Shown here one piece after another: positions 45,234 through 55,372 of a stretch of 64,000 bases of DNA. The notes under the pieces are model-generated. The model was given only the letters and a program-made list of their open reading frames with translations. It was not told where the DNA came from and ran no database searches. Source of the DNA: VGBV01 sp963813725. Lineage in GTDB: Bacteria > Actinomycetota > Thermoleophilia > Solirubrobacterales > 70-9. A program made the position numbers and the translations under genes. The stretch's first letter is position 1, and each line of letters begins with the position of its first letter. The DNA lies in contig CAWFAI010000013.1 of NCBI GenBank assembly GCA_963813725.1, positions 346,594-410,593 of the forward strand, written 5' to 3'.

Positions 45234-46779
45234 TCACTCGGCGCCTCCGGCGACCGCGGGGGCGTCCTCGAGCACCTTCGGGTCGGCGACCTCGGGCCGG
45301 CGCTTGAAGAACGGCTCGCGCTTGTAAAGCCGCCAGGCGAACAGCAGGACCACGCCCAACAGCAGCATGCCGACGCCGATCACGGCGGGCGGCCCCACGC
45401 CGAACCATTCGCTCCCGGTATAGGAGTTTTCGGGGTCGGCGAAGTCGATCAGCGCTTTCACGAACAGGTAGCTGAGTATCGCCGCGCCGAGGAAGGGCGC
45501 CAGACCGATGAACAGGAAGTTCCTCACCGACTTCGTGATCTCGTGACGGAAGTAGATCACGCAGGCGAACCCCGTGAACGCGTAGTAGAAGGCGATCATC
45601 AGGCCGAGCGCCGTGATGCTGTCGAAGAGGAAGTTCTCGTTGATCAGCTTGCCCGGCACGTACCAGGCGATCGCCAGCACCCCGATCGCGACCGTGGAGA
45701 AAAGCGGCGTGAAGAACCTCTTCGAGACCTCGCCGAAGGCGTCCGGAATCGCCTCGTGGCGCCCCATCGAGAGCGAGGTGCGCGCAGCGGGCAGAATCGT
45801 CGTCTGCGTCGAGGCCAGCGCGGAAACGACGATCGCGAGCAGCACGATCTTCCCGGTCGGGTCGCCGAGGGCGCCGGTCGCGTATTTGCCGAGGATCCCC
45901 GGGTTGTCGTCGAAGCTGGCTGCGCCGCCGATGCCGCGCCATGCCAGCACCGCCGTGGCGACCCCGAGCGTAGGTGACGAGCAATATGAGCGTCGATATC
46001 AGCCCCGCGAGCCCCGGTCGTTTCACATCCCCGGCGGTTTCCTCGTTGAGGTTGACGGCGCTCTCCCAGCCCCAGTAGATGAACACCCCCAGCAGCAAGG
46101 ACGAGACCAATACCGAGGTGCTCTCGATGTTGAGAGGGTTGAACCATGAGAGGTTGGGCTCGACCGAGGTGCCGGGCCCGTCGCCCGCGAACACCTTCCA
46201 GAGCACGACCGTGACGAAGATCAGCAGCGGGATGATCTGAAGCGCCATCAGCACTACCTGCAGGCGCGCCGACGCCTCGGTGCCGATCACGCAAATGGTG
46301 GTCATCAGGATGATCAGCAGCACTGCGCCGATGGTCACCGCGCTGGTGGACTTGACCAGGGACTCGGCGTCGATCAGCTGGAAGAAGGTGAAGACGGCGA
46401 CGTCGGCGAGCGAGCCGATCACGAGGATGCCCGTCATGCAGACCGCCCAGCCCGCGATCCAGCCGGCCTGCGGCCCCATCGCCCGGGTCACCCAGGCGAA
46501 GGTGGTGCCGCAGTCCTGGTCGGCGCGGTTGAGGTAGTAGAAGGCGGCGGCGATGAAGAACATCGGCACGAACGCGACCAGCAGCGCCGCCGGGGCGTAG
46601 AAGCCGACGATGACCGCGATCGAGCCGATCACGGCGGCCAGCGAGTAGGCGGGCGCCGTTGAAGCGAGCGCTATCACCAGGCCCTCGGTGAAGCTGATCG
46701 CGTCCGCCTTGAGGCCGTGCTCGCTGACCCGCACCTCGGGTGCGTGGACCTCAGGGGCCCTGCCCGCGCTCTGCGCCAT
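45234..46779 (-). CDS. APC-family amino-acid/amine permease (frameshift near 45968)
   Basis: Secondary transporter with ~12 TM helices. ISFTEGLVIALASTAPAYSLA near the N-terminus, DQDCGTTFAWVTRAMGPQAGWIAGW, FIYWGWESAVNLNEETAGDVKRPGL (helix 6-8 region typical of APC carriers), and, after a one-base shift, VLAWRGIGGAASF, TTILPAARTSLSMGRHEAIPDAF and a C-terminal soluble tail. First gene of the minus-strand polyamine transport operon. ATG 46779 follows GGAGGAGAGGA. Likely imports an amino acid, putrescine or GABA, judged by context. Confidence 0.87.
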
Positions 46780-46900
46780 TCCTCTCCTCCTCGTCGGAAT
46801 GCGTCGGACTCTCCGTCCCAACTGGCCAACGCCGGGTGGACAGTAAGGCACCAGCGGACGCGGGGGCAACCTGCAGATGCCCAAAAATGCGACTAAAGGG

Positions 46901-46977
46901 TTGTACGATCAGTACAAGGCCGTTTCGCAAGCTTGACCTAAATCTCGCTTGCGGGGAAGGCCCCGCGCCTCTACGTT
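46901..46977. promoter_or_regulatory. Divergent promoter/operator region between APC permease and transaminase
   Basis: A perfect inverted repeat TTGTAC-GATCA-GTACAA (46901-46917) is a likely operator. For the plus strand, TTGCGG (46949-46954), a 17-nt spacer and TACGTT (46972-46977) form a sigma-70-type promoter 36 nt before the transaminase ATG. The palindrome lies about 32 nt upstream of that -35 box and may also serve the minus-strand operon. Confidence 0.5.
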
Positions 46978-47013
46978 TGTGCGAAGCGTCGAAGCGTCAG
47001 AAGGAGGTAGAGG

Positions 47014-48474
47014 ATGGCAGCGACACCCCAGACCGAGGCCCCGCCGGCCGCCGCCAGCAACGCCGAGATGCAGGAGTTGGCTCGCAGGCACCTGTGGATG
47101 CACTTCACCCGCATGGGGTCCTTCGACTCCGAGCACGAGGTCCCGATCATCGTCAAGGGCGAGGGCTGCTACGTCTGGGACTCCCACGGCAACCGCTACC
47201 TCGACGGCCTCTCCGCCCTCTTCTGCGTCAACGCCGGGCACGGCCGCACGGAGCTGGCCGACGCGATGGCCGCGCAGGTCTCGGAGCTCGACTTCGTGAC
47301 CCTGTGGAGCTACGCGCACCCGCGCGCGATCGAGCTCGCAACCCGGATCGCCGGCCTGACACCGGGCGACCTCAACCGCGTCTTCTTCACCAACAGCGGC
47401 TCAGAGGCAGTCGAGTCGGCCGTCAAGCTGGCGCGCAACTACTTCAAGGCGACCGGCAAGGGGACCAAGACCAAGCTGATCGCCCGCGAGATCGCCTACC
47501 ACGGCACCACCATGGGGGCGCTGGCCGCGACCGGGATCCCGCCGCTGCGGACCCCGTTCGAGCCGCTGATGCCGGGCGGCTCCCACGTCCCCAACACCGG
47601 CAGCTACCGCTGGCCGGAGGACCGCGACCCGCTCTGGGCCGCCGACGCGATCGAGGAGAAGATCCTCTGGGAGGGCCCCGACACGGTGGCCGCGGTGATC
47701 CTGGAGCCGCTGCAGAACGCGGGCGGCTGCCTGCCGCCGCAGGACGGCTACTTCCAGCGGGTGCGCGAGATCTGCGACCGCCACGACGTGCTGCTGATCT
47801 CCGACGAGGTGATCTGCTCGTGGGGCCGCCTGGGCCACTACTTCGGCTGCGAGCGCTACGGCTACCAGCCGGACATCATCACCACGGCCAAGGCCCTCGC
47901 CGCCTCCTACGTGCCGATGGGCGCGATGATCGCCTCGGACCGGGTGTTCGAGCCGTTCTCGGAGGGGACCGCCTGGTTCGCCCACGGCTCCACCTTCGGC
48001 GGCCACCCCGTCGCCGCTGCGACGGCGCTCGCCAACCTCGACGTGTTCGAGCGCGAGGACCTGTGCGGTCACGTGCGCAGCAAGTCCGACGAGTTCCGAG
48101 CGGCGCTGGAGTCCCTGAACGACCTGCCGATCGTCGGCGATGTGCGCGGGGACGGCTACTTCTTCGCGATCGAGCTTGTCAAGGACAAGGAGACGAAGGA
48201 GTCCTTCAACGACGAGGAGTCCGAGGCGCTGCTGCGCGGATACCTCTCGGCGGAGATCTATCGCAACGGCCTCATCTGCCGCGCCGACGACCGCGGCGAT
48301 CCCGTCGTCCAGTTCGCGCCGCCGCTGATCGCCGACACCGAGCAGTTCAACGAGATCGTCGAGATCCTGCGGCCGGTGCTGGACGAGGCCCACAAGCGCA
48401 TGGTCTCCGGCGCGCCGACCCAGGCACGGGGCCGCGATGGAGACCAGCGGCCAGGCCAGCGATTCACCGGCTGA
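47014..48474 (+). CDS. Class III omega-aminotransferase (putrescine/GABA:pyruvate type)
   Basis: 486-residue PLP enzyme. GCYVWDSHGNRYLDGLSALFCVNAGH, FFTNSGSEAVESAVKLARNYF, REIAYHGTTMGALAATG, AAVILEPLQNAGGCLPP, LLISDEVICSWGRLGHYFG (Asp on PLP N1), DIITTAKALAASYVPMGA with Schiff-base Lys. This subgroup (beta-alanine/putrescine:pyruvate transaminases) uses pyruvate as acceptor, giving alanine. An alanine dehydrogenase two genes downstream could regenerate pyruvate. ATG 47014 has AAGGAGG 7 nt upstream. The 3' end overlaps the PucR gene by ~38 nt in another frame. Confidence 0.92.
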   Translation: MAATPQTEAPPAAASNAEMQELARRHLWMHFTRMGSFDSEHEVPIIVKGEGCYVWDSHGNRYLDGLSALFCVNAGHGRTELADAMAAQVSELDFVTLWSYAHPRAIELATRIAGLTPGDLNRVFFTNSGSEAVESAVKLARNYFKATGKGTKTKLIAREIAYHGTTMGALAATGIPPLRTPFEPLMPGGSHVPNTGSYRWPEDRDPLWAADAIEEKILWEGPDTVAAVILEPLQNAGGCLPPQDGYFQRVREICDRHDVLLISDEVICSWGRLGHYFGCERYGYQPDIITTAKALAASYVPMGAMIASDRVFEPFSEGTAWFAHGSTFGGHPVAAATALANLDVFEREDLCGHVRSKSDEFRAALESLNDLPIVGDVRGDGYFFAIELVKDKETKESFNDEESEALLRGYLSAEIYRNGLICRADDRGDPVVQFAPPLIADTEQFNEIVEILRPVLDEAHKRMVSGAPTQARGRDGDQRPGQRFTG

Positions 48475-50029
48475 TCCCATGCTGACCGTCGGAAGCCTCG
48501 TCCATGAGCTTGAGCTGAAGCTCGCGGCCGGCGAGGAGGCGGCGGGCGAGCGGGAGGTTCGCTGGGTCCACATCACCGAACTCCGCGACCCGACGCCGTG
48601 GCTGTCGGGGGGCGAGCTGCTGCTGACGACCGGCATCCAGCTGCAGACCGCCGAGCAGCAGCGCGAGTTCGTCGCCCTGATCGCCGAGCGCGACGTCGCC
48701 GGGCTCGGGTTCGGGACCGGCTTCGACCACTCCAAGGTGCCGAAGGCCGTGATCGCCGAGTCCAAATCCAAGGGCGTGCCGCTGTTCGAGGTTCCCTACG
48801 AGATGCCGTTCATCGCGATCACCGAGGCCGCGGCCAACCACCTGGTGAACGAGCACTACGACGTGCTCTCCCGCGGGATCGCCGTCAACGAGCGGCTCGA
48901 GCGCCTGGTGTTGGAGGGGGGCGGGCTGGAGGAGATCGCGCGCGAGATCGCCTCGGCCGTCGGTGGCAGCTCGGTCGTCCTGGACGGGCGCGGCGAGCAA
49001 CTCGCCGCGGGCGGGCGGCGCCTGGCCGCCGACGCGATCGATTCGATCCGCGAGGAGGTGCAGGCCCGCGGGACCGCCGCCGCCCCCTTCGTGCCCCCGC
49101 AGCCCGATCTGCGCGGCCGCGCCCTGGCCCACCCGGTTTCGCCGCGCGGCGGCGACGCCGAGGCCTGGCTGGTGGTGGTGCGCCGCTCGGGCGAGCTCGG
49201 CGACTTCGAGCGGCTGTGCGTGCAGCAGGCGGCGATCGTGGTCGCGCTGGAGCTGATGCGCGAGCGAGTCGCCCGCGACACCGAGCGGCGCCTCTCGGGC
49301 GAGGTGCTGACCGCCATCCTCTCCGGCCGGCTGGACCCCGACGACGTGCGGGACAGGGTGGCTCCGTTCGGCGTCGGCGAGCAGGCGGCGGTGCTGGTCT
49401 TCGAGCTGCCCGACCCCCCGGCGGCCCAGGAAACGCTCGAGCAGCATCTGCGCGCCGCCAGCCTGCCCGCGCTGGTGGCCACCCACCCGGCCGGCCGCCG
49501 CGAGCTCCTCTGCGCGGTGGTCGATCCGGGCTCGGGCGACCCGGTCGAGGTGGCGGCCGGGGCCCGTGCCGCGCTCGAGGCGGCGCACGGCCCGGCTCGC
49601 GCTGCGGCGAGCCGGAGCCTCCCGGTTGAGCGCGTCCGGCACTCATTCCACGAGGCACGCTGCGCGCTCGAGGCGACGGCCTTCGCCAACGGCGCCGCTC
49701 CCGAGGTCGCCTCGCACCGCGACCTCGGGGCGTTCACGCTGCTGCTCTCGGTCCAGGACGGCGAGGCGCTGCGCCTCTACTGCGACAACGTCCTGGGCCC
49801 GATCGAGAACTCCGACGAGCGCTACGCGTCCGAGCTGCTGCGCTCGCTGGAGGCCTACATCGAGCGCAACGGGCACTGGGAGCGCGCCGCGGGGGACTGC
49901 TACTGCCACCGTCACACCCTGCGCTATCGGATCAAGCGAATCGAGGACCTGACCGGCCGCGACCTGAGCCGGGCCAACGACCGCGTCGAGATGTGGCTCG
50001 CTTTGCGGGCCCGGGAGCTGATTGCATGA
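48437..50029 (+). CDS. PucR-family transcriptional regulator
   Basis: 530 residues. The N-terminal PucR sensor domain reads MLTVGSLVHELELKLAAG, ITELRDPTPWLSGGELLLTTG and AGLGFGTGFDHSKVPKAVIAE; the C-terminal HTH_30 domain reads LLRSLEAYIERNGHWERAAG, CYCHRHTLRYRIKRIEDLTGRDL. The middle carries a GAF-like segment (RLCVQQAAIVVALELMRERVA). Such regulators respond to purine, amino-acid or polyamine status; here the neighbours indicate control of the amine pathway. ATG 48437 overlaps the transaminase end; ATG 48479 is an alternative start. Stop at 50027-50029 abuts the hairpin repeat. Confidence 0.85.
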   Translation: METSGQASDSPADPMLTVGSLVHELELKLAAGEEAAGEREVRWVHITELRDPTPWLSGGELLLTTGIQLQTAEQQREFVALIAERDVAGLGFGTGFDHSKVPKAVIAESKSKGVPLFEVPYEMPFIAITEAAANHLVNEHYDVLSRGIAVNERLERLVLEGGGLEEIAREIASAVGGSSVVLDGRGEQLAAGGRRLAADAIDSIREEVQARGTAAAPFVPPQPDLRGRALAHPVSPRGGDAEAWLVVVRRSGELGDFERLCVQQAAIVVALELMRERVARDTERRLSGEVLTAILSGRLDPDDVRDRVAPFGVGEQAAVLVFELPDPPAAQETLEQHLRAASLPALVATHPAGRRELLCAVVDPGSGDPVEVAAGARAALEAAHGPARAAASRSLPVERVRHSFHEARCALEATAFANGAAPEVASHRDLGAFTLLLSVQDGEALRLYCDNVLGPIENSDERYASELLRSLEAYIERNGHWERAAGDCYCHRHTLRYRIKRIEDLTGRDLSRANDRVEMWLALRARELIA

Positions 50030-50031
50030 AA

Positions 50032-50066
50032 GGGCACCTCCTCCCGCTTCGCGTCCGGGGGTGCCC
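50032..50066 (-). repeat. Dispersed hairpin repeat, copy 4 (core on minus strand)
   Basis: GGGCACC (50032-50038), the core in reverse orientation with one extra C (50039-50059), and GGTGCCC (50060-50066). Arms are perfectly complementary over 7 bp and unlike those of the other copies. It fills the 37 nt between the PucR stop and the GTG of the next gene. Confidence 0.75.
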
Positions 50067-51162
50067 GTGAGGGTCGCGGTACTCGGCGCCGGCGGGACGA
50101 TCGCGCCGGCGATCGTCCGGGACCTGGCCGAGTCGGAGGAGGTCACCTCGCTGCGCCTGCTCGACCTGGACCTGCGCCGCGCGGAGGCGGTCGCCATCGA
50201 ACACGGCGGGGGCAAGGCCGAGGCGCGGGAGGCCGACGCCACCTCCGGCCTGGCCGAGAGGCTCGACGGGATCGAGGTGCTGGTCAACTCGGCGGCCTAC
50301 CGGATCAACCTCGCGGCAATGGAGGCCTGCCTGCGAGGCCGGCTGCCACTACGTCGACCTCGGCGGGCTCTACCACGTGACCAAGCAGCAGCTGGAGCTG
50401 TCGCCGAAGTTCGAGCAGCGCGGCCTGGTGGCGATGCTCGGCGTCGGCTCCGCGCCGGGCAAGACCAACCTGCTGGCCGAGCGCGCCGTTCGCGAGCTCG
50501 GCGGGGAGGCTGACTCGATCTCGGTCGTCGCGGCCGGCCGCGACCTCGACCCGCCGGAGGGCCTGGCCTTCCCGTACGCCCTGCGAACGCTGCTCGACGA
50601 GATCACGATGCCCCCGATGGCGCTGATCGACGGCGAGCCGCGCGAGCTGGAGCCGCTGCAGCCCGGCCCCACGGTGGACGTGGGCGAGCCGATCGGCGAG
50701 GCCGAGACGATCTTCACGCTGCACTCCGAGGTCCTCACCTTCGGGGAGAGCTTTGGGGCCAAGGACGTCACCTTCGCGCTGTCGTTGCCGCCGAAGGTGC
50801 TCGAGGCCCTCAGGGAGCTGGCCGGGGCGAGCGAGGAGCGGATCGCGGAAACCGCCCGCTCCGCATCGCCCCAGTCGGCGAGCACCATCTCGGTGCACCT
50901 CTGCGACGTCACCAGGGGCGAGCGAACGGTGCGCGCCCGGAGCGTCACCCCGGCCCACGAGCGCTGGGGTCTGGGCGGCGGCATCGTCTCGACCGCCTCG
51001 CCCGCCGCCGCGGCCGTGCGCCTGCTGGCGCGCAAGCGGATCACCGCGACCGGGGCGCTGCCACCCGAGCGCTGCATCGACCCGGACGAGATGTTCGCCG
51101 AGCTGGAGACCCGCGGCGTCCGCTTCGACGTCACGCAGGTGGAGGAGGTCGCGGCTTCATGA
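50067..51162 (+). CDS. Saccharopine-dehydrogenase-family NAD(P)-binding protein (frameshift near 50337)
   Basis: ~364 residues. Rossmann start VRVAVLGAGGTIAPAIVRDL, AIEHGGGKAEAREADATSGLAERLDGIEVLVNSAAY, then after a one-base shift CHYVDLGGLYHVTKQQLELSPKFEQRGLVAMLGVGSAPGKTNLLA and a C-terminal alpha/beta domain ending FDVTQVEEVAAS. Relatives include saccharopine reductases and carboxy(nor)spermidine synthases, so an imine-reducing step in lysine or polyamine metabolism is plausible but not shown. GTG 50067 directly follows the hairpin repeat; TTG 50022 would put the repeat inside the coding region. It overlaps ald by ATGA. Confidence 0.75.
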
Positions 51163-52341
51163 GGATCGGGGTTCCAACGGAGATCAAGGACGACGAGTAC
51201 CGCGTCGCGCTGACGCCCGCCGGCGTCCGCGAGCTCGCCGATCGCGGGCACGAGGTGCTGATCCAGCAGGGCGCCGGGGAGGGCAGCGCGATCGCCGACG
51301 TCGACTACACGGCGCAGGGCGCCCGCATCGTCCCCGACGCCGCCGCCGTCTTCGAACAGGCCGAGATGGTGATGAAGGTGAAGGAGCCGCAGGCCCCCGA
51401 GGTGGCGATGCTGCGGGCCGGGCAGACGCTGTTCACCTACCTGCACCTCGCCCCCGACCCCGAGCTCACCCGCGGGCTGATGGCCTCGGGGGCGACCTGC
51501 GTCGCCTACGAGACCGTCGAGGACGCTCTGGGCCGGCTGCCGCTGCTGGCCCCGATGAGCGAGGTGGCCGGCAAGATCGCGACCCAGGCCGGCGCCTTCT
51601 TCCTCGAAAAGCCGCTGGGCGGGCGCGGGATCCTGCTCGGGGGCGTGCCTGGGGTCGCGGCGGCCAACGTGATGGTGATCGGCGGCGGCGCGGTCGGCTT
51701 CAACGCGGCCTCGATCGCGATCGGGATGGAGGCCGACGTGTTCGTGTTCGACCTCTCGATCGACCGCCTGCGAGAGCTCGACGTCGCCTTCGCCGGCCGC
51801 GCCTCGACCGTGTTCTCCTCGACGCTGGCGATCGAGGAGATGCTGCCCCGCGTCGACCTCGTGATCGGCGCCGTGCTGGTCCACGGCGCCAAGGCGCCGC
51901 ACGTGATCAGCCGCGAGCAGCTGAAGCTGATGAAGCGCAACGCGGTTTTGGTCGACGTGGCGATCGACCAGGGCGGCTGCTTCGAGACGTCGAAGCCGAC
52001 CACCCACGCGGACCCGACCTTCGAGGTGGACGGGATCACGCACTACTGCGTCGCCAACATGCCCGGCGCCGTGCCGATCACGTCCACCTACGCGCTGACG
52101 AACGCGACGCTGCCGTACGCGATCGCTCTCGCCGACCACGGCGTGGACGGGGCGACGGCGCGCGACCCGGGCCTGGCCCTGGGCGTCAACGTTGCCGGCG
52201 GCATGGTCACCCACGCCGCGGTGGCCGAGGCGGTGGGCGAACCCCACGTCCCGGTCGAAGAAGGGGCTCGCGGCAGCGAGCGAGCAGCGGGACGGAGGCG
52301 GCGGCAAGGCTGCCGCGGCTGCTACGACTCAGAAGGCTTAG
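51159..52341 (+). CDS. ald: Alanine dehydrogenase (3' frameshift near 52262)
   Basis: NAD-dependent alanine to pyruvate plus ammonia. MRIGVPTEIKDDEYRVALTPAG, VMKVKEPQAPEVAMLRAGQ, LFTYLHLAPDPELT, NAD site VMVIGGGAVGFNAASIA, VLVDVAIDQGGCFETSKPTTH and ANMPGAVPITSTYALTNAT. After PVEEG the frame must shift one base to reach AAAATTQKA and the TAG at 52339-52341; unrepaired, it runs into the next gene. ~393 aa, slightly longer than the usual ~370 because of an Ala/Gly-rich tail. Placed in a transaminase operon, it fits recycling of the alanine the transaminase makes. Confidence 0.93.
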
Positions 52342-52368
52342 AGGAAAGAACAGACAAGGAGAGACCAG

Positions 52369-53840
52369 ATGGCAACCGCTACCAAGGACAAGAAGTCCAA
52401 GGACGAAGGTCTTGGAGCTCAAGAACATGATCGGCGGCAAGTTCGCCGACCCCGCCGAAGGCGAGATGGAGGACGTCACCAACCCGGCGAACGGCGAGGT
52501 GATCGCGAAGGCGCCCGCTGTCGACCAAGGAGGACGTGGACAAGGCGGTCAAGGCCGCCCGCAAGGCCGCCCCCGACTGGGAGAACACGACCCCGGCGAG
52601 CGCCAGGCGATGCTGCTGAAGCTGGCCGACGCGTTCGAGGAGCGCGGCGAGGAGATCGCCGACCTCGAGTCGCTGGACGCCGGCAAGCCGCGGGGCACCA
52701 CCCTCGAGGAGGAGAGTCCCGCCGATGGTGGACCAGCTGCGCTTCTTCGGCGGCGCCGCCCGCTGCATGGAGGGCAGGGCCGCAGGCGAGTACATGGAGG
52801 GCCACACCTCCTTCGTCCGCCGCGAGCCCCACGGCGTCTGCGCCCAGATCACCCCCTGGAACTACCCGCTGATGATGGCCGTCTGGAAGATCGGCCCGGC
52901 GCTCGCGACCGGCAACACGATTGTGCTGAAGCCGGCCGAGACGACCCCGGTCACGACGCTCAAGCTCCTGGCGGAGATGTGCGCCGAGATCTTCCCGCCC
53001 GGCGTCTGCAACTTCATCGGCGGTCACGGCGAGCCCGCCGGCTCGACGCTGGTCACGCACCCCGAGGTCGACTTCGTGTCGCTGACGGGATCGCCCGAGA
53101 CCGGCAAGTGGATCGCCAAGGCGGCCGCGGACACGCTCAAGCGCGTCCACCTGGAGCTGGGCGGCAAGGCCCCGGTGATCGTCTTCGACGACGCCGACAT
53201 GGAGACCGCGATGGAGACGATCGCCGGCACCGGCTACTTCAACGCCGGCCAGGACTGCACCGCGGCGACGCGGGTGCTGGCGTCGAAGGGCGTCTATGAC
53301 GATGTCGTCAGCGGCCTCGCCGAGCAGGCGAAGGACTACAAGACCGGTGACACCTTCGACGAGGACACGGTGCTGGGACCGCTCAACTCAGAGCGCCAGC
53401 GCGAGCGCGTCGAGGACTTCCTCTCGGATCCCCCCAAGGGCGCCGAGGTGGTCACGGGCGGCAGCCGCCCCGACCTGCCGGGCTGGTTCCTCGAGGCGAC
53501 CGTCGTCTCGGGCCCCGATCAGAAGTCCGACATGATCCAGAAGGAGATCTTCGGACCGGTGATCACGGTGCAGCCGTTCGACGACGAGGCCAAGGCCATC
53601 GAGTGGGCCAACGGGACCAAGTACGGGCTGGCCTCGTCGGTCTGGACCCAGGACGTCGGGCGCGCCTTCCGCGTCTCGAAGGCGATCAAGTTCGGCTGCG
53701 TCTGGGTCAACGATCACATCCCGATCGTGGCCGAGATGCCGCACGGCGGCTACAAGAACTCGGGCTACGGCAAGGACCTCTCGATGTACGCCCTGGAGGA
53801 CTACACCGAGGTCAAACACGTGATGGTGAACCACGCGTAG
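52369..53840 (+). CDS. Aldehyde dehydrogenase, second aminoaldehyde type (four 5' frameshifts)
   Basis: About 490 residues once repaired. The intact 3' three-quarters read MVDQLRFFGGAARCMEGRAAG, QITPWNYPLMMAVWKIGPAL, NTIVLKPAETTPVTTL, FVSLTGSPETGKWIAK, HLELGGKAPVIVF (general base), FNAGQDCTAATRVL (catalytic Cys), KEIFGPVITVQPF and GYKNSGYGKDLS. The first ~360 nt need base shifts near 52405, 52518, 52592 and 52715. ATG 52369 has AAGGAGAG upstream. Similar to gamma-aminobutyraldehyde dehydrogenases; with the transaminase it would convert 4-aminobutanal to GABA. Confidence 0.88.
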
Positions 53841-53882
53841 GGGACTGGCCGCTCGGCGGGCGGGTCCTGTCGCCTCCGCGCA

Positions 53883-53910
53883 CACGCCCCCGCCCTAGAG
53901 CGGGGGCGTG
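53883..53910. terminator. Bidirectional hairpin terminator
   Basis: A perfect 11-bp stem CACGCCCCCGC (53883-53893) / GCGGGGGCGTG (53900-53910) with loop CCTAGA, placed between the convergent ALDH (plus) and amine oxidase (minus). No T run follows, as is common for GC-rich actinobacterial terminators. Confidence 0.65.
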
Positions 53911-53998
53911 CGTGCTCGGCGCCACCCGCCCGTCGGAGCCGCCAATTGCTTCGCGTGATTGCCCTTCGTAGGTTCCAGCGTCGAGGCTACCTGCCACG

Positions 53999-55372
53999 CT
54001 AAGCCGGGACGGCTTCCAGACAGGCCTTTGCGGCACGCTGGCCCGAGCGCATGGCGCCCTCCATGTGGATGTGGCCCACCCCGGCGATGTCGGTGCAGGC
54101 CCAGTGGATGGGGCCGACGGGGCGGCGGATGTCCTCGCCGAAGCGGGTAAGCCCGCCGGGGCCGAAGCTGGTGCCGTACGCGCCGCGGGTCCACTCCTGC
54201 CCCGACCAGTCGGTCTCGATGAAGTCCACCGGCTCCAGCGCCCGCGGCCCCACGTACTTGGCCATCCCCTCCAGCACGGCGCCGCGGCGGTCGGCGGGGC
54301 TCATGCGCCCGGCCCGCTCGGCGTTCTCGCCGGCGAGGAAGGTGGTGAGCACCCCGGCCGAGGCTGACGGGGGCGAGTTGTCGTACAGCTCGCGCACGAG
54401 CTCGTAGGGCGCGAAGCCCTGACCCGAGAGCCCGTCCTCGCGCCAGAACGGGGTCTCATAGACGGCGAGGATCTTGTTGATCGAGCCCTGCGAGAGGGCC
54501 TGGGCCATCCGCATCCGCCAGGCCGGAAGCACGGGGTCGAAGCGGATCGCGGTGGTCAGGTTCGGCGGGATGGCGACGATCGCGGCCCGGGCCTTGACCT
54601 CGATGCGGCCCGCACGCCCCTCGGCCTCGACGCGGACGCCATCCTCGGACCAGCGCACATCGCGCACGGGGGCGTCCAGGGTGACGCGGTCCCCCAGCCG
54701 CTCCGCCAGCTTCAACGCGATCAGTTGCGAGCCCCCGACGACGCGGTAGGCGAGGCACTGCTCGGGCTCGAACAGCTCGAAGGTGCCGCCGGCGCCCGAG
54801 ATCATCCACAGGCCCTGCAGTAGCGAGAAGCTGTGAGCGGGCTTGGCGAGGAAGCCGCCGGCCAGCCACGAGCGCAGCAGATCGCGCGCCATCTCGTCAC
54901 CGACCTCCTGTTGCAGCCAGGACTCGAAGGTGATCTGGTCCAAGCGCTGCGCGTCGGGGTGCTCCCAGGGCGCCTCGGGGTCGAGCTCCTTGGCGAGCGA
55001 GTCGAGCTTCGCGTCGGCTTGCTCGAAGGCGCTCTCGGAGGCCGAGCCGAGCGGGGCGTCGTGGCCCGCGTAGCGGTGCGAACGCCCCGAGGGGTCAACG
55101 AAGACGTGCTCTCCGGACCGGTAGCTCTCGAACAGCTCGATTCCCAGCTCCTCCAGCGCCGCGTGCATGGCCGACTGGTAGGGCGCAACCCACTGGCCGC
55201 CCAGCTCGTTGGCCTCGCCGCCGATCTCGATGTTCCAGGTGCGTCCGCCGACGCGGTCGCGCGCCTCGAGCACCGTCACGTCGGTTCCCTCGCGGGCGAG
55301 GGCCGTTGCGGCGGTGAGGCCGGCGATGCCGGCTCCGACGACGACCACCTCGGTCTCGATCGTCCCCGGCAT
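53999..55372 (-). CDS. Flavin-containing amine oxidase (putrescine/monoamine oxidase family)
   Basis: 457 residues. FAD site VVVVGAGIAGLTAATAL, DRVGGRTWNIEIGGEANELGGQW, and C-terminal FAD/active-site region THWACTDIAG-like (IHWACTDIAGVGHIHMEGAMRSGQRAA). The centre has FESWLQQEVGDEMARDLLRSWLAG. Family members oxidise primary amines with O2, giving aldehyde, ammonia and hydrogen peroxide; putrescine oxidase is a plausible identity here. It overlaps by 1 nt (TGATG) the 3-hydroxyacyl-CoA dehydrogenase gene upstream on the minus strand. Confidence 0.88.
   Translation of the reverse strand: MPGTIETEVVVVGAGIAGLTAATALAREGTDVTVLEARDRVGGRTWNIEIGGEANELGGQWVAPYQSAMHAALEELGIELFESYRSGEHVFVDPSGRSHRYAGHDAPLGSASESAFEQADAKLDSLAKELDPEAPWEHPDAQRLDQITFESWLQQEVGDEMARDLLRSWLAGGFLAKPAHSFSLLQGLWMISGAGGTFELFEPEQCLAYRVVGGSQLIALKLAERLGDRVTLDAPVRDVRWSEDGVRVEAEGRAGRIEVKARAAIVAIPPNLTTAIRFDPVLPAWRMRMAQALSQGSINKILAVYETPFWREDGLSGQGFAPYELVRELYDNSPPSASAGVLTTFLAGENAERAGRMSPADRRGAVLEGMAKYVGPRALEPVDFIETDWSGQEWTRGAYGTSFGPGGLTRFGEDIRRPVGPIHWACTDIAGVGHIHMEGAMRSGQRAAKACLEAVPA

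Noticed and set aside
53943..53961. CAAT...GCTTCGCGT...ATTG resembling a sixth copy of the hairpin repeat
   Set aside because: Only nine core bases match, flanking core bases are absent and the arms are just 4 bp; likely chance or a very decayed relic.
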